A DNA stretch of 8,582 bases. Origin: an uncultured Prosthecobacter sp. (GTDB lineage: Bacteria; Verrucomicrobiota; Verrucomicrobiia; Verrucomicrobiales; Verrucomicrobiaceae). The notes below the pieces were generated by a model. That model was given only the letters and a program-made list of their open reading frames with translations, searched no databases and was not told the origin of the DNA. The translations under genes and the position numbers were made by a program. Positions 1-8,392 of this stretch are shown in pieces (positions within the stretch are counted from its first letter, which is position 1; every line of letters begins with the position of its first letter). The stretch spans positions 1-8,582 of the forward strand of contig CALDGV010000346.1 of the NCBI GenBank assembly GCA_937941745.1, read 5' to 3'.

Positions 1-2751
1 CATAGTGCCCGCATCCGGCTGCTGCTGGAACAAGGTGACAAGAAACATACGGAAGCTTTTGCCGCCTTCCTGGCCGGGCTGCATCAGAACATCAACCCCG
101 CCATCACCCAGGACGAGGCTGTGGAGATGCTTTCGCAGCATCTCATCACACGCCCGGTGTTTGATGCGCTGTTTGAGAACTACGCCTTCTCCCAGCACAA
201 TCCCGTCTCCCAATCCATGCAGTCCATGTTGGCCGCACTTCAGGACCAAGCTCTTGAAAAAGAGCGAACTGACTTGGAACAGTTCTATACTGACGTTCGC
301 AGATCGGTGGGCGGGATCGATAACTCAGAAGGCCGACAGACCGTCATTACACGCCTTTATGAGAGCTTCTTCAAAGTAGCCTTTCCGAAGATGCACGAAC
401 GCCTCGGTATCGTCTATACCCCGGTCGAGGTCGTGGACTTCATCCTCCACAGCGTCGAGGACGTGTTGCAGCAGGAGTTCAAGTCCTCCGTCAGTGACAA
501 AGATGTCCACATCATTGATCCCTTCACCGGCACCGGCACCTTCATCGTCCGCCTGCTGCAAAGCGGCCTCATCAAGCCTGCCGATCTCCTGCGGAAGTAT
601 CAGCACGAGCTGCACGCCAACGAGATCGTTCTGCTGGCCTACTACATCGCCGCCATCAACATCGAGGAAACCTTCCACAGCCTCACCTGCGGCGTGAAAT
701 ACCCCGCCAAGGGCGAAGCCAAGACTCCCGCAACGCCCGCCTACCAACCCTTCGAGGGCATCGTGCTTACCGACACCTTCCAGCTCTCCGAAACCAAAGG
801 CGACCTAGACGAAAAGATGTTCCCCGAGAACAACCGCCGCGTGAAGCGCCAGCGCCAAAGCCCCATCCGCGTCGTCATCGGCAACCCGCCGTATTCGGCA
901 GGTCAAGACAGTGAAAACGACGGCAACAAAGCCATCAAATACGAATTCCTCGACGAACGCATTCGCTCAACATACGCCGAGCGTTCATCTGCAACGCTCG
1001 TCAAGAACCTCTACGACAGCTACGTCAGGGCTATCCGGTGGGCCAGTGACCGTATCAACGGCAAAGGCATTGTGGGGTTCGTCACAAACGGCTCTTTCAT
1101 TGATGGCAACAACATGGATGGGCTGCGTGGCTGCCTCGCCGACGAGTTCACGGGAATCTATGTTTTCAACCTTCGCGGCAATCAGCGCACAGCGGGCGAA
1201 ATTTCCCGCATGGAGGGCGGCAAGATTTTTGGCTCAGGCAGTCGCGCAGGTATCGCAATCTCTATTTTCGTCAAAAATCCAGCAAAGGCAGGAAAACACG
1301 AAATCTACTACCACGACATAGGCGACTATCTCGATCGCGAGGAAAAACTCGCCATCATCCGAAATCTGGAAGGCTTGAACGGTCTCCACAAAGAAAAGAA
1401 GTGGAGGCGCATTCAGCCAAACGACAGGCACGACTGGATCAACCAACGTGACCCAGCTTTTGAGACGTTCGTCTCGCTGGGAGATAAGAAGGATGAGACA
1501 GCCAAGACTGTCTTTGAACTGTATTCCCAAGGCGTGCTCACGAGTCGTGACAAGTGGTGCTACAACTTCTCTCGCCAAGCCGTCGCCACGCAAATGAGGC
1601 GTATGATCGAGTTCTACAATAGCGAGGTCGCACGCTTCGCTAAAATCTGTGGAAACAAGAGCAAAGCAGACTTGGCGGAACTGGCGGAGAAGACGATTGA
1701 TACAGACGACAAGCAGATTTCATGGTCGAGCAACCTCAAGGGTGATCTGGTAAAGCTCAAGGAACACGGTTTCAGCGCCTCCAAAATTCTCACAGCCGTT
1801 TATCGGCCATTTTCGAAACAGGCTTCCTACTTTGATCGAGACTTCAATGAACGTGTTTATCAGACGCCTCGAATTTTTCCGAAACCGGGAATTAAGAACT
1901 TGGTAATTGCGGTCTCTGGCATCGGTGCATCCAAAGAGTTCTCCGCCCTCGTTGCCGATTGCCTCCCGAACTTCCACATGCACGACACGGGTCAGTGCTT
2001 CCCCCTTTACCTCTACGAGAAGGATGAACCTGAAGAGGGTGATCTGCTCAGCTTGGCGAAGGAAGGCGAGCTGGTGGATGGCTACCGGCGGCGCAGTGCC
2101 ATCACGGATGCGATGTTGGCGGAGTTTCAGGCGGCCTATGGCAAGAAGGTGGTGAAGGAGGACATCTTCTATTATGTCTATGGCGTGCTGCACTCGCCGG
2201 AGTATCGCACGCGCTTTGCCAGTGATCTGAAGAAGATGCTCCCGCGCATCCCGCTGACGAAGGAGGCGGCCGACTTCTGGAAGTTCAGCCAAGCCGGGCG
2301 GGAACTGGCGGAGTGGCATCTGAACTATGAGACGGTGGAGCCGTGGCCGGTGAAGGAACACACCAGCAACCTCTCCCTGGACCCGGAGAAGGATTTCCAC
2401 ATCACCAAGATGACCTATGCCCGCCCGACGGCGGAGCAGAAGGCACAGGGAATGAAGTGGGACAAGACCACGATTCACTACAACGCCCACATCACCCTCA
2501 CCGGCATTCCGCTGGAGGCCTATGACTACATCGTGAACGGCAAGCCCGCGTTGGAATGGATCATGGAGCGCTACCAGATCACCGTGGACAATGGCAAGGA
2601 CGGTAGCGGCATCAAGAATGATCCCAACGACTGGTGCCGCGAGCACAACCAGCCCCGCTACATCCTCGACCTGGTGAAGCGTATCGTCCGCGTGAGCCTG
2701 GAGACGATGAAGATCGTGAAGGAGCTGCCGCCGCTGAATGAGAGGAAATAG
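1..2751 (+). CDS. Type ISP restriction-modification enzyme, C-terminal part (methyltransferase plus target recognition), 5' truncated by window edge
   Basis: The reading frame is open from base 1, so the GTG at 121 is not the real start and the gene begins upstream. The visible 916 residues contain an N6-adenine DNA methyltransferase: GIVYTPVEVVDFI near residues 136-148, the SAM-binding motif I DPFTGTGTF at 173-181, and the catalytic motif IV NPPY at 295-298. Downstream come segments I associate with the C-terminal specificity domain of Type ISP enzymes (LlaGI/LlaBIII-like): YRPF near 601 with a following YFDR, QCFPLYLY near 665, and a conserved tail with DIFYYVYGVLHSPEYR and PRIPL. In that family one polypeptide carries nuclease, helicase, methyltransferase and recognition domains; it methylates one strand of an asymmetric site and cleaves unmodified DNA after translocation. 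The first two domains would lie outside the window, so restriction activity cannot be judged. GC content falls in the middle of the gene. A methyltransferase-helicase defence protein of another class is the main alternative. Confidence 0.9.
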   Translation, partial: HSARIRLLLEQGDKKHTEAFAAFLAGLHQNINPAITQDEAVEMLSQHLITRPVFDALFENYAFSQHNPVSQSMQSMLAALQDQALEKERTDLEQFYTDVRRSVGGIDNSEGRQTVITRLYESFFKVAFPKMHERLGIVYTPVEVVDFILHSVEDVLQQEFKSSVSDKDVHIIDPFTGTGTFIVRLLQSGLIKPADLLRKYQHELHANEIVLLAYYIAAINIEETFHSLTCGVKYPAKGEAKTPATPAYQPFEGIVLTDTFQLSETKGDLDEKMFPENNRRVKRQRQSPIRVVIGNPPYSAGQDSENDGNKAIKYEFLDERIRSTYAERSSATLVKNLYDSYVRAIRWASDRINGKGIVGFVTNGSFIDGNNMDGLRGCLADEFTGIYVFNLRGNQRTAGEISRMEGGKIFGSGSRAGIAISIFVKNPAKAGKHEIYYHDIGDYLDREEKLAIIRNLEGLNGLHKEKKWRRIQPNDRHDWINQRDPAFETFVSLGDKKDETAKTVFELYSQGVLTSRDKWCYNFSRQAVATQMRRMIEFYNSEVARFAKICGNKSKADLAELAEKTIDTDDKQISWSSNLKGDLVKLKEHGFSASKILTAVYRPFSKQASYFDRDFNERVYQTPRIFPKPGIKNLVIAVSGIGASKEFSALVADCLPNFHMHDTGQCFPLYLYEKDEPEEGDLLSLAKEGELVDGYRRRSAITDAMLAEFQAAYGKKVVKEDIFYYVYGVLHSPEYRTRFASDLKKMLPRIPLTKEAADFWKFSQAGRELAEWHLNYETVEPWPVKEHTSNLSLDPEKDFHITKMTYARPTAEQKAQGMKWDKTTIHYNAHITLTGIPLEAYDYIVNGKPALEWIMERYQITVDNGKDGSGIKNDPNDWCREHNQPRYILDLVKRIVRVSLETMKIVKELPPLNERK

Positions 2752-2801
2752 CATCCACCCAATGTAGCCTGATCTGGGTTTCTGAGATTGGCCAAGTCAG
2801 T

Positions 2802-2829
2802 GGTCAGGAGCAGCCTAGCTTCTCTGACC
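2802..2829. repeat. Weak inverted repeat between the R-M gene and the sulfatase gene
   Basis: GGTCAG at 2802-2807 pairs with CTGACC at 2824-2829, and with one bulged G the stem can extend by AG/CT. It lies about 50 bp after the R-M stop codon. No T-run follows on either strand, so it is not a standard intrinsic terminator. It may be a weak transcript-end structure or chance. The rest of 2752-2913 shows no gene and no clear promoter. Confidence 0.25.
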
Positions 2830-2913
2830 GCCGCAAGCCGGTGGAACTTGGAGCGGAGCCTTCGATCAGCTTGATGAAGCATGGCGGGGCGGGGCGGCGT
2901 TCATGGGGCTGCC

Positions 2914-4302
2914 ATGCGCTTTTTTGCTTCCCTGCTGTTCCTTGCCGTCACGTGCTCCTGGGCCGCCCAGCCGAACCTGATCCTCTTCCTCGCGGATGAC
3001 CTGGGTTATGGGGACCTGGGCTGCTACGGGCATCCGGTGATCCAGTCGCCCAACCTGGATGCGTTTGCGAAGCAGGGGGTGCGGCTGACGCAGTGCTATT
3101 CGGCCAGCGCGGTGTGCAGTCCATCGCGCTCGGCGCTGCTGACGGGGCGGACGCCGCACCGGAACGGGGTGTACACCTGGATCGCGGAGGGGGCGGAGGT
3201 GCATCTGCGCACGAGTGAGGTGACGCTGCCGAAGCTGCTGAAGGGGGCGGGCTACACGACCTGCCACAGCGGGAAGTGGCACCTGAACGGGCTTTTCAAC
3301 GATCCTGCCCAGCCGCAGCCGGGGGATCATGGCTATGACTGGTGGATGGCGACGCAGAACAATGCGGCGCCGACGCACGAGAATCCGGAGAACTTTGTGC
3401 GCAACGGGGTGCCTGCGGGCCGGATGCCGGGGTATTCGGCCCCGCTGGTGGTGACGGAGGCGATCTCCTGGCTGAAGGAGAAGCGGGATGCCTCAAAGCC
3501 TTTCTTCCTGGCGGTGTGGACGCATGAGCCGCATTACCCGATCAAGTCGGACCCGAAGTTCAAGGCGCTGTATCCGGGGATCCAGGACGAGGTGCAGGTG
3601 GAGCACCACGCGAATGTGACGCAGATGGACCATGCCTTTGGGATGCTGATGAAGGCCTTGGAGGAGCAGAAGCTGACGGACAGCACTTTTGTCTTTTTCA
3701 CGTCGGACAACGGGCCGGAGGGGGATGGGGTCAAGACGCCGGGGCGCGGCTCCAGCGGGGGGCTGCGCGGGCGCAAGCGTGACCTGCATGAAGGGGGCAT
3801 CCGCGTGCCGGGGCTGGCCCGCTGGCCGGGGCGGATCACTCCAGGCAGCACCTGCTCCGCTCCGGTGATCGGCAGTGACCTCTTCGCCACGTATCTGGGC
3901 CTGGCGGGGGTGGAGGCCCCGAAGGACCGGGTGCTGGACGGGGTGGATGTGCTGCCACTGCTGGAGGGCAAGGCGGCGGCGGTGGCGCGCCCGCAGCCGC
4001 TGTTCTGGCGGCTGCACATGGCGCCGAACGCGAAGATCGCGATGCGGGTGGATGACTGGAAGCTGCTGGCGGACGAGACGCTGAGCACCTTCGAGCTCTA
4101 CAACCTGAAGGAGGACCCGCTGGAGACGACGGACCTGCAGCAGCGGGAGGCGGGGAAGTTTGCCGCGCTGAAGGAGCAGCTGATCCGCCACAATGCGGCG
4201 ATCGATGCCGAAGGGCCGGACTGGTGGAAGCGGCTGAGCCCGAACGGCGGCAAGCCCAAAGGGGCGGAGAAGGCGAAGAAAGGCCGGAAGAAGGCGGAAT
4301 GA
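2914..4302 (+). CDS. Secreted formylglycine-dependent sulfatase (arylsulfatase A-like)
   Basis: The product should hydrolyse sulfate esters outside the cytoplasm, probably on sulfated polysaccharides or aryl sulfates; the true substrate cannot be read from sequence. The 462-residue protein begins with a signal peptide (MRFFASLLFLAVTCSWA, likely cut before AQPN). It then shows the metal-binding pair D28-D29 in LADDLGYGD and the sulfatase signature CSPSR with Cys68 as the residue converted to formylglycine. Further on are GKWH at 120-123, HEPH at 204-207 and SDNG with metal ligands D265-N266. The C-terminal region has the usual LYNLKEDPLETTDL segment and ends in a Lys-rich tail with seven lysines in the last 18 residues. 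I chose ATG 2914 because it starts exactly at the signal peptide and has GGGG five bases upstream; an in-frame ATG at 2881 would add 11 residues, with no good ribosome site. No maturation enzyme (FGE or anSME) is in the window. alr follows 63 bp downstream on the same strand. Confidence 0.93.
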   Translation: MRFFASLLFLAVTCSWAAQPNLILFLADDLGYGDLGCYGHPVIQSPNLDAFAKQGVRLTQCYSASAVCSPSRSALLTGRTPHRNGVYTWIAEGAEVHLRTSEVTLPKLLKGAGYTTCHSGKWHLNGLFNDPAQPQPGDHGYDWWMATQNNAAPTHENPENFVRNGVPAGRMPGYSAPLVVTEAISWLKEKRDASKPFFLAVWTHEPHYPIKSDPKFKALYPGIQDEVQVEHHANVTQMDHAFGMLMKALEEQKLTDSTFVFFTSDNGPEGDGVKTPGRGSSGGLRGRKRDLHEGGIRVPGLARWPGRITPGSTCSAPVIGSDLFATYLGLAGVEAPKDRVLDGVDVLPLLEGKAAAVARPQPLFWRLHMAPNAKIAMRVDDWKLLADETLSTFELYNLKEDPLETTDLQQREAGKFAALKEQLIRHNAAIDAEGPDWWKRLSPNGGKPKGAEKAKKGRKKAE

Positions 4303-4365
4303 GAGGCCGTGCGGGGCACTTGGCGGCTTGCCTTTGCAGCCGGGCCGCTGAGTATCGCGGGCGCC

Positions 4366-5505
4366 ATGCTGCCTCCCAGCCCTTCCATTGCCGATGAATC
4401 CATCCGCCCGACCCGGGTCGAGGTGGATCTGGGCCAGCTGGGCCGGAATCTGCAGGCGATCCGGGCTCATGTGGGGCCGGCCAAGGTGATGGCGGTGGTG
4501 AAGGCGAACGCTTATGGCCATGGCCTGGTGCCGGTGGCACATCAGATGGTGCACTCCGGAGCCGACTGCCTGGCGGTGGCCTTGCTGGAGGAGGCGGTCG
4601 CGCTGCGCGAGGCGGGGATCCGGGTTCCCATCCTGGTCTTCGGAGGCATCGCGGAGACGCAGATCCCCATTTTCATCCGGAACGACCTGACCGTCACCGC
4701 TCCCTCGGTGGACAAGCTGCATCTGATTGACCGGGCGGCGGAGGCCATGGGGGTGAAAGCGCGGGTGCATCTGAAGATCGACACCGGCATGGGCCGCCTG
4801 GGCATGCACTACTACAGTGCGGAGAAGCTGCTGGCGGCGAGCCTGAAGGCGCAGCATGTGCAGGTGGAGGGCATTTATTCGCACTTTGCCAATGCGGATA
4901 CGGCGGACCTGGGGCACGCCCGGCTGCAGCTGGAGCGCTTTCTGGAGGTGCTGACCTTCTATGAGAAGCACAGCCTGCCGACTCCTGTGCGGCACCTGGC
5001 AAACAGCGGCGGCATCCTGCAGCTTCCGGAAAGCCACCTGGACCTCGTGCGTCCGGGAATCCTGCTCTATGGCCTTTCTCCCAGCCGGGAGTGTGCGCTG
5101 ACTGTGGCGGTGAAGCCGGCCCTGGCCTGGAAGAGCCATGTGGCCTATTTCAAGGTGGTGCAGCCGGGACATCCGGTGAGCTACGGCAGCACCTGGGTGA
5201 GTGACCGCCCTGTGAGGATGGTGACCATTCCGGTGGGCTATGGCGATGGCTACTTCCGCGCCTTGTCCAACAAGGCCCAGGTGCTCATCCGGGGGCAGAA
5301 ATACCCGGTGGCGGGCCGTGTGTGCATGGATCAGATCATGGTGAACCTGGATTCCGGAACGGCCTACTACCGCGACGAGGTCGTGCTGCTTGGTAAGCAG
5401 GGCGGGCAGGAGATCAGCGCCGACGATCTCGCCGAATGGGCAGGCACGATCTCGTATGAAGTGCTGACCAACATCAATGCCAGGGTGCCGCGGGTGTATG
5501 TGTGA
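4366..5505 (+). CDS. alr: Alanine racemase (PLP-dependent)
   Basis: The enzyme interconverts L- and D-alanine using pyridoxal phosphate and supplies D-Ala for peptidoglycan. From ATG 4366 it has 379 residues, the normal family length. The N-terminal barrel carries AVVKANAYGHG with Lys46 as the PLP-binding lysine. GMGRLGMH follows in the middle of the barrel. The C-terminal beta domain has VSYGSTW with Tyr273 as the expected second catalytic base on the partner subunit, then IPVGYGDGY and GRVCMDQIM, a typical Alr sequence. The start is uncertain: neither ATG 4366 nor the in-frame GTG 4309 has a well-placed ribosome site (GAGAGG lies only two bases before the GTG). The longer form would add 19 mildly hydrophobic residues. 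ATG 4366 fits the family alignment best because VEVDL starts about 18 residues in. It follows the sulfatase on the same strand and precedes ychF by 81 bp, so co-transcription is possible but unproven. Confidence 0.94.
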   Translation: MLPPSPSIADESIRPTRVEVDLGQLGRNLQAIRAHVGPAKVMAVVKANAYGHGLVPVAHQMVHSGADCLAVALLEEAVALREAGIRVPILVFGGIAETQIPIFIRNDLTVTAPSVDKLHLIDRAAEAMGVKARVHLKIDTGMGRLGMHYYSAEKLLAASLKAQHVQVEGIYSHFANADTADLGHARLQLERFLEVLTFYEKHSLPTPVRHLANSGGILQLPESHLDLVRPGILLYGLSPSRECALTVAVKPALAWKSHVAYFKVVQPGHPVSYGSTWVSDRPVRMVTIPVGYGDGYFRALSNKAQVLIRGQKYPVAGRVCMDQIMVNLDSGTAYYRDEVVLLGKQGGQEISADDLAEWAGTISYEVLTNINARVPRVYV

Positions 5506-5586
5506 GCCTGCGGGCGCGGGAAAGGCTGTGGCAGGGTGCACATTTCATTCGCACAGGCTGCTCAGGCCGCTACTCTCGCCACCCTT

Positions 5587-6702
5587 ATGCTCCAAGCTGG
5601 TATCGTCGGCCTGCCCAACGTAGGCAAATCCACTCTTTTCAATGCAGTCACACGCACCCGCAAGGCGGAGGCTGCCAACTATCCTTTCTGCACCATCGAG
5701 CCCAATCAGGGCGTGGTCATCGTCCCGGACGAGCGCCTGGCGGTGCTTTCCAAGATCAGCGGCTCACAGAAGCTGGTCCCGGCCGCGATTGAGTTTGTGG
5801 ACATCGCGGGCCTTGTGAAGGGGGCCAGCCAGGGGGAGGGCCTCGGCAACAAGTTCCTGAGCCACATCCGTGAAGTGGATGCCATCGTGCACGTGGTGCG
5901 CTGCTTTGAAAATGGCGACATCACGCATGTGGATGGCAGCGTGGACCCCGTCCGTGACATCGAAGTGATCAATACGGAGCTGATTCTGGCGGACCTCGAA
6001 TCCATCCAGCGCCGCAAGGAGCGCTGCGAGAAGAAGGCGAAGAGCGGTGACAAGGAGGCCAAGGCCGAGATCGCCCTCTGCGAGAAGCTGCTGCCGCACC
6101 TGGATGCGATGAAGCCCGCCGTCACCGCCGAACTTTCTGACGACGAGCGCAAGCTGATGAAGTCCTTCTTCCTGCTCAGCGGCAAGCCCTGCATCTACGC
6201 CTGCAACGTGGCCGAGTCTGACCTCGCCGCCGCCTCCAAGGAGCCCGACAAGCATCCGTTGGTCTCGAAGGTGCGCGAATACGTCAGCCATGCCCATGCA
6301 GCCAGCGCCTGTGTCGTCAGCGCCGCGATTGAGAACGAACTCGTGGACCTGCCGGAAGAGGACGCCAAGGCCTACCTTGCAGACCTGGGCGTGACGGACA
6401 GTGGCGTGAACCAGCTCATCAAGAGCGTGTACAGCCTGCTCGGACTTCAGACCTACCTCACGACGGGTGAGAAGGAAACGCGGGCCTGGACCATCACCAA
6501 GGGCATGAAGGCTCCCCAGGCGGCGGGCGTCATCCATGGTGACTTTGAGCGTGGCTTCATCGCAGCCCAGATCGTGCATTTTGATGACCTGGTCGCCCTC
6601 GGTTCCGAGGCCAAGGCCCGCGAGGCCGGCAAGCTGCGCATCGAAGGCAAGGAGTACGTCATGCGCGACGGCGACGTCGTCGAATGGCGTTTCAACGTCT
6701 GA
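5587..6702 (+). CDS. ychF: Redox-regulated ATPase YchF (Obg-like ATPase, OLA1 family)
   Basis: This is a universally conserved P-loop protein of the Obg branch that binds ribosomes and, unlike its relatives, prefers ATP to GTP. The 371-residue protein starts with the classic [22 protein letters not shown]; the P-loop GLPNVGKST is residues 8-16. The switch I region is YPFCTIEPN (32-40). The G3 motif is DIAG (72-75), followed by [16 protein letters not shown], with a hydrophobic residue where GTPases carry the catalytic Gln. NVAE (207-210) replaces the guanine-specific NKxD motif, consistent with ATP use. A charged stretch around 135-160 is the coiled-coil insertion, and the C-terminal TGS domain runs from about residue 285 to the end. 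ATG 5587 was chosen over the in-frame GTG 5536 because family members begin at this Met; the 17 extra residues look unconserved. There is no recognisable Shine-Dalgarno before 5587. The 3' end faces the lactate permease gene across 56 bp. Confidence 0.97.
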   Translation: MLQAGIVGLPNVGKSTLFNAVTRTRKAEAANYPFCTIEPNQGVVIVPDERLAVLSKISGSQKLVPAAIEFVDIAGLVKGASQGEGLGNKFLSHIREVDAIVHVVRCFENGDITHVDGSVDPVRDIEVINTELILADLESIQRRKERCEKKAKSGDKEAKAEIALCEKLLPHLDAMKPAVTAELSDDERKLMKSFFLLSGKPCIYACNVAESDLAAASKEPDKHPLVSKVREYVSHAHAASACVVSAAIENELVDLPEEDAKAYLADLGVTDSGVNQLIKSVYSLLGLQTYLTTGEKETRAWTITKGMKAPQAAGVIHGDFERGFIAAQIVHFDDLVALGSEAKAREAGKLRIEGKEYVMRDGDVVEWRFNV

Positions 6703-6758
6703 GCCGGCACGCAGCTAGATCGCAATCGGTCGAGGCCGCTGGGCTGGATGCGTGGGGC

Positions 6759-8375
6759 TTACCTCACGATCATCCACGGCAGCCAGCGAGCCTGGGCCAT
6801 CACCAGCAGCCCCATGAGCAGGGCCAGCGCCACGCTGTGCCAGAACACGCTTCGCAGCACGGTGCCTGCATCCGGGCTGTCTTCGCGGCCACCGGTGGCC
6901 ACTGCCGCCACGACGATGCTCTGGGCATCAATCATCTTGCCCATGACGCCACCGGAGCTGTTGGAAGCCGCCATGTGCACCGGTGAGAGGCCGAGCTGGT
7001 TGGCCGTGACCTGCTGAAGATTGCCAAAGAGCACGTTCGACGCCGTGTCACTGCCGGTGAGGGCCACGCCCAGCCAGCCGATGATGGGTGAGAAGAAGGG
7101 AAAGAAGACGCCCGTCGAGGCCATCATCAGCCCCATGGTGGTGTCCGTACCGCTGTAGCGTGTCACGTAGCCCATCGCGAGCATCAGGGAGATCGTCAGC
7201 AGGGAGACACGCAGCTTCCAGACGGTGCGGCCATAGATGGCCAGCAGCTGCCGTGGCCGAACGCCGAGGCAGAATCCTGCCATGATGCCGGCAAACAGCG
7301 CCGAAGTGCCGGCCGAGCTGAGCAGGTTCAGTTTGAAGACCGCCTTTTCCAGCTCCGGATGAACGACCACGGGCGGCACCCTCTGCACGGCGAGATGCAG
7401 CATCGGCACTTCGATCTCACGGTTGAAGACGGCATTTAGGGCGGATTTGACCTGCGGCGTGCCCCAGACAAACACGAACACGGTCAGAAACACCCAGGGC
7501 AGCCAGGCTTTCCAGGCACCGGGGCTGGCAGTGGCGGCCACGGCAGGCTCGGCGGCTGCCTCCTGCGGCTTCCAGACCTTCATGAAGAGCACCAGCGCAC
7601 CCATCGCCACCACGGCGCTGATGATGTCCACCAGCCACGGTCCGTGGAAGTTGCTGACCAGGAACTGCATCAGGGCAAAACTGCCGCCCGTGACGAGGCA
7701 GGCGGGCCAGACGCCGATCATGCCACGCCAGCCAGACTGGGCGGCCACCAGCCAGAAGGGCACGAGCAGGGAGAATAGAGGCAGCTGCCTGCCGACCATC
7801 GCGCTCAGCTTCATCAGATCCAGGCCAGTGATGTCAGCCATGGTCGTCAAAGGAATGCCGAGCGAGCCAAAGGCGACGGGTGCGGTGTTGCCGATGAGGG
7901 CCAGTTTGGCGGCCTCCAGAGGCTTGAAGCCGAGCCCGATCATGAGCGCGCCGGTGATGGCGACGGGGGCTCCGAAGCCTGCGGCGCCTTCAATGAAGGC
8001 TCCAAAGCAGAAGGCGATCATCAGCGCCTGAATGCGCCGGTCTCCCGACACACCCGCAATCTGCTTCTGCATCACCTCAAACTGCCGTGTCTCGACGCTG
8101 AGGTTATAGACAAACATCGCGTTCAACACGATCCAGCCGATGGGGAAGAGGCCAAAGACCGCGCCATTCACGGCCGCGGCACCCGCCAGAGCAGCCGGCA
8201 TGTGATACACCAGCACGGCGATCACGAGCGCGGCGATCAAGCCCACCAGGGCGGCCAGATGCGCCCTCACATGCCAGAAGGCCAGCAATCCCAGCAGCAG
8301 AACCACCGGCAGGGATGCCACGGCGGAAGAGAGGAAGAGCTGATGGAGAGGGTCGTAATTCTGAGGCCAGGGCAT
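6759..8375 (-). CDS. lctP: L-lactate permease (LctP/LldP family)
   Basis: This is an inner-membrane transporter of about a dozen hydrophobic segments that imports lactate, and in studied relatives also glycolate, by proton symport. The 538-residue length is close to E. coli LldP. Family hallmarks are visible in order: the N-terminal WPQNYDP with a following SSAVASLPV; FCFGAFIEGAAGFGAPVAI at residues 122-140; GFKPLEAAKLALIGNTAPVAFG at about 149-170, running into GIPL at 173-176; and near residues 436-491 the block TGSDTASNVLFG, then MAASNSSGGVMGKMIDAQSI. An Ala- and Glu-rich hydrophilic loop around 270-290 separates the halves. ATG 8375 matches the family N-terminus, but no clear ribosome site precedes it on the minus strand. 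It is transcribed alone here; no lutABC or lldD genes are visible, and the partner oxidase may lie elsewhere. Upstream is a divergent promoter region with several dyads. Confidence 0.95.
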   Translation of the reverse strand: MPWPQNYDPLHQLFLSSAVASLPVVLLLGLLAFWHVRAHLAALVGLIAALVIAVLVYHMPAALAGAAAVNGAVFGLFPIGWIVLNAMFVYNLSVETRQFEVMQKQIAGVSGDRRIQALMIAFCFGAFIEGAAGFGAPVAITGALMIGLGFKPLEAAKLALIGNTAPVAFGSLGIPLTTMADITGLDLMKLSAMVGRQLPLFSLLVPFWLVAAQSGWRGMIGVWPACLVTGGSFALMQFLVSNFHGPWLVDIISAVVAMGALVLFMKVWKPQEAAAEPAVAATASPGAWKAWLPWVFLTVFVFVWGTPQVKSALNAVFNREIEVPMLHLAVQRVPPVVVHPELEKAVFKLNLLSSAGTSALFAGIMAGFCLGVRPRQLLAIYGRTVWKLRVSLLTISLMLAMGYVTRYSGTDTTMGLMMASTGVFFPFFSPIIGWLGVALTGSDTASNVLFGNLQQVTANQLGLSPVHMAASNSSGGVMGKMIDAQSIVVAAVATGGREDSPDAGTVLRSVFWHSVALALLMGLLVMAQARWLPWMIVR

Positions 8376-8392
8376 GGGTTTAAAGCGGCCCG

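Noticed and set aside
121..123. GTG at 121 as start of the R-M protein
   Set aside because: The frame is open and protein-like back to base 1, so the gene begins outside the window.
1720..2754. 344-codon open frame on the minus strand, opposite the R-M gene
   Set aside because: Antisense shadow of conserved Type ISP sequence; no domain, ribosome site or family resemblance.
2752..2913. Intrinsic terminator after the R-M gene
   Set aside because: A short bulged hairpin exists but no T-run follows on either strand.
3493..5541. 682-codon open frame on the minus strand, opposite the sulfatase and alr genes
   Set aside because: It lies antisense to two clearly recognised genes, is rich in His, Arg, Pro and Gln with no known motif, and is the expected result of high-GC codon bias on the coding strand.
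5546..5576. Possible promoter before ychF (TTCGCA, 17-bp gap, TACTCT)
   Set aside because: Only 4/6 and 3/6 matches to the sigma-70 consensus; expected by chance in this amount of sequence.
5764..6579. 271-codon open frame on the minus strand, opposite ychF
   Set aside because: Antisense to the highly conserved YchF coding sequence; Leu/Val/His/Asp-rich with no recognisable motif.
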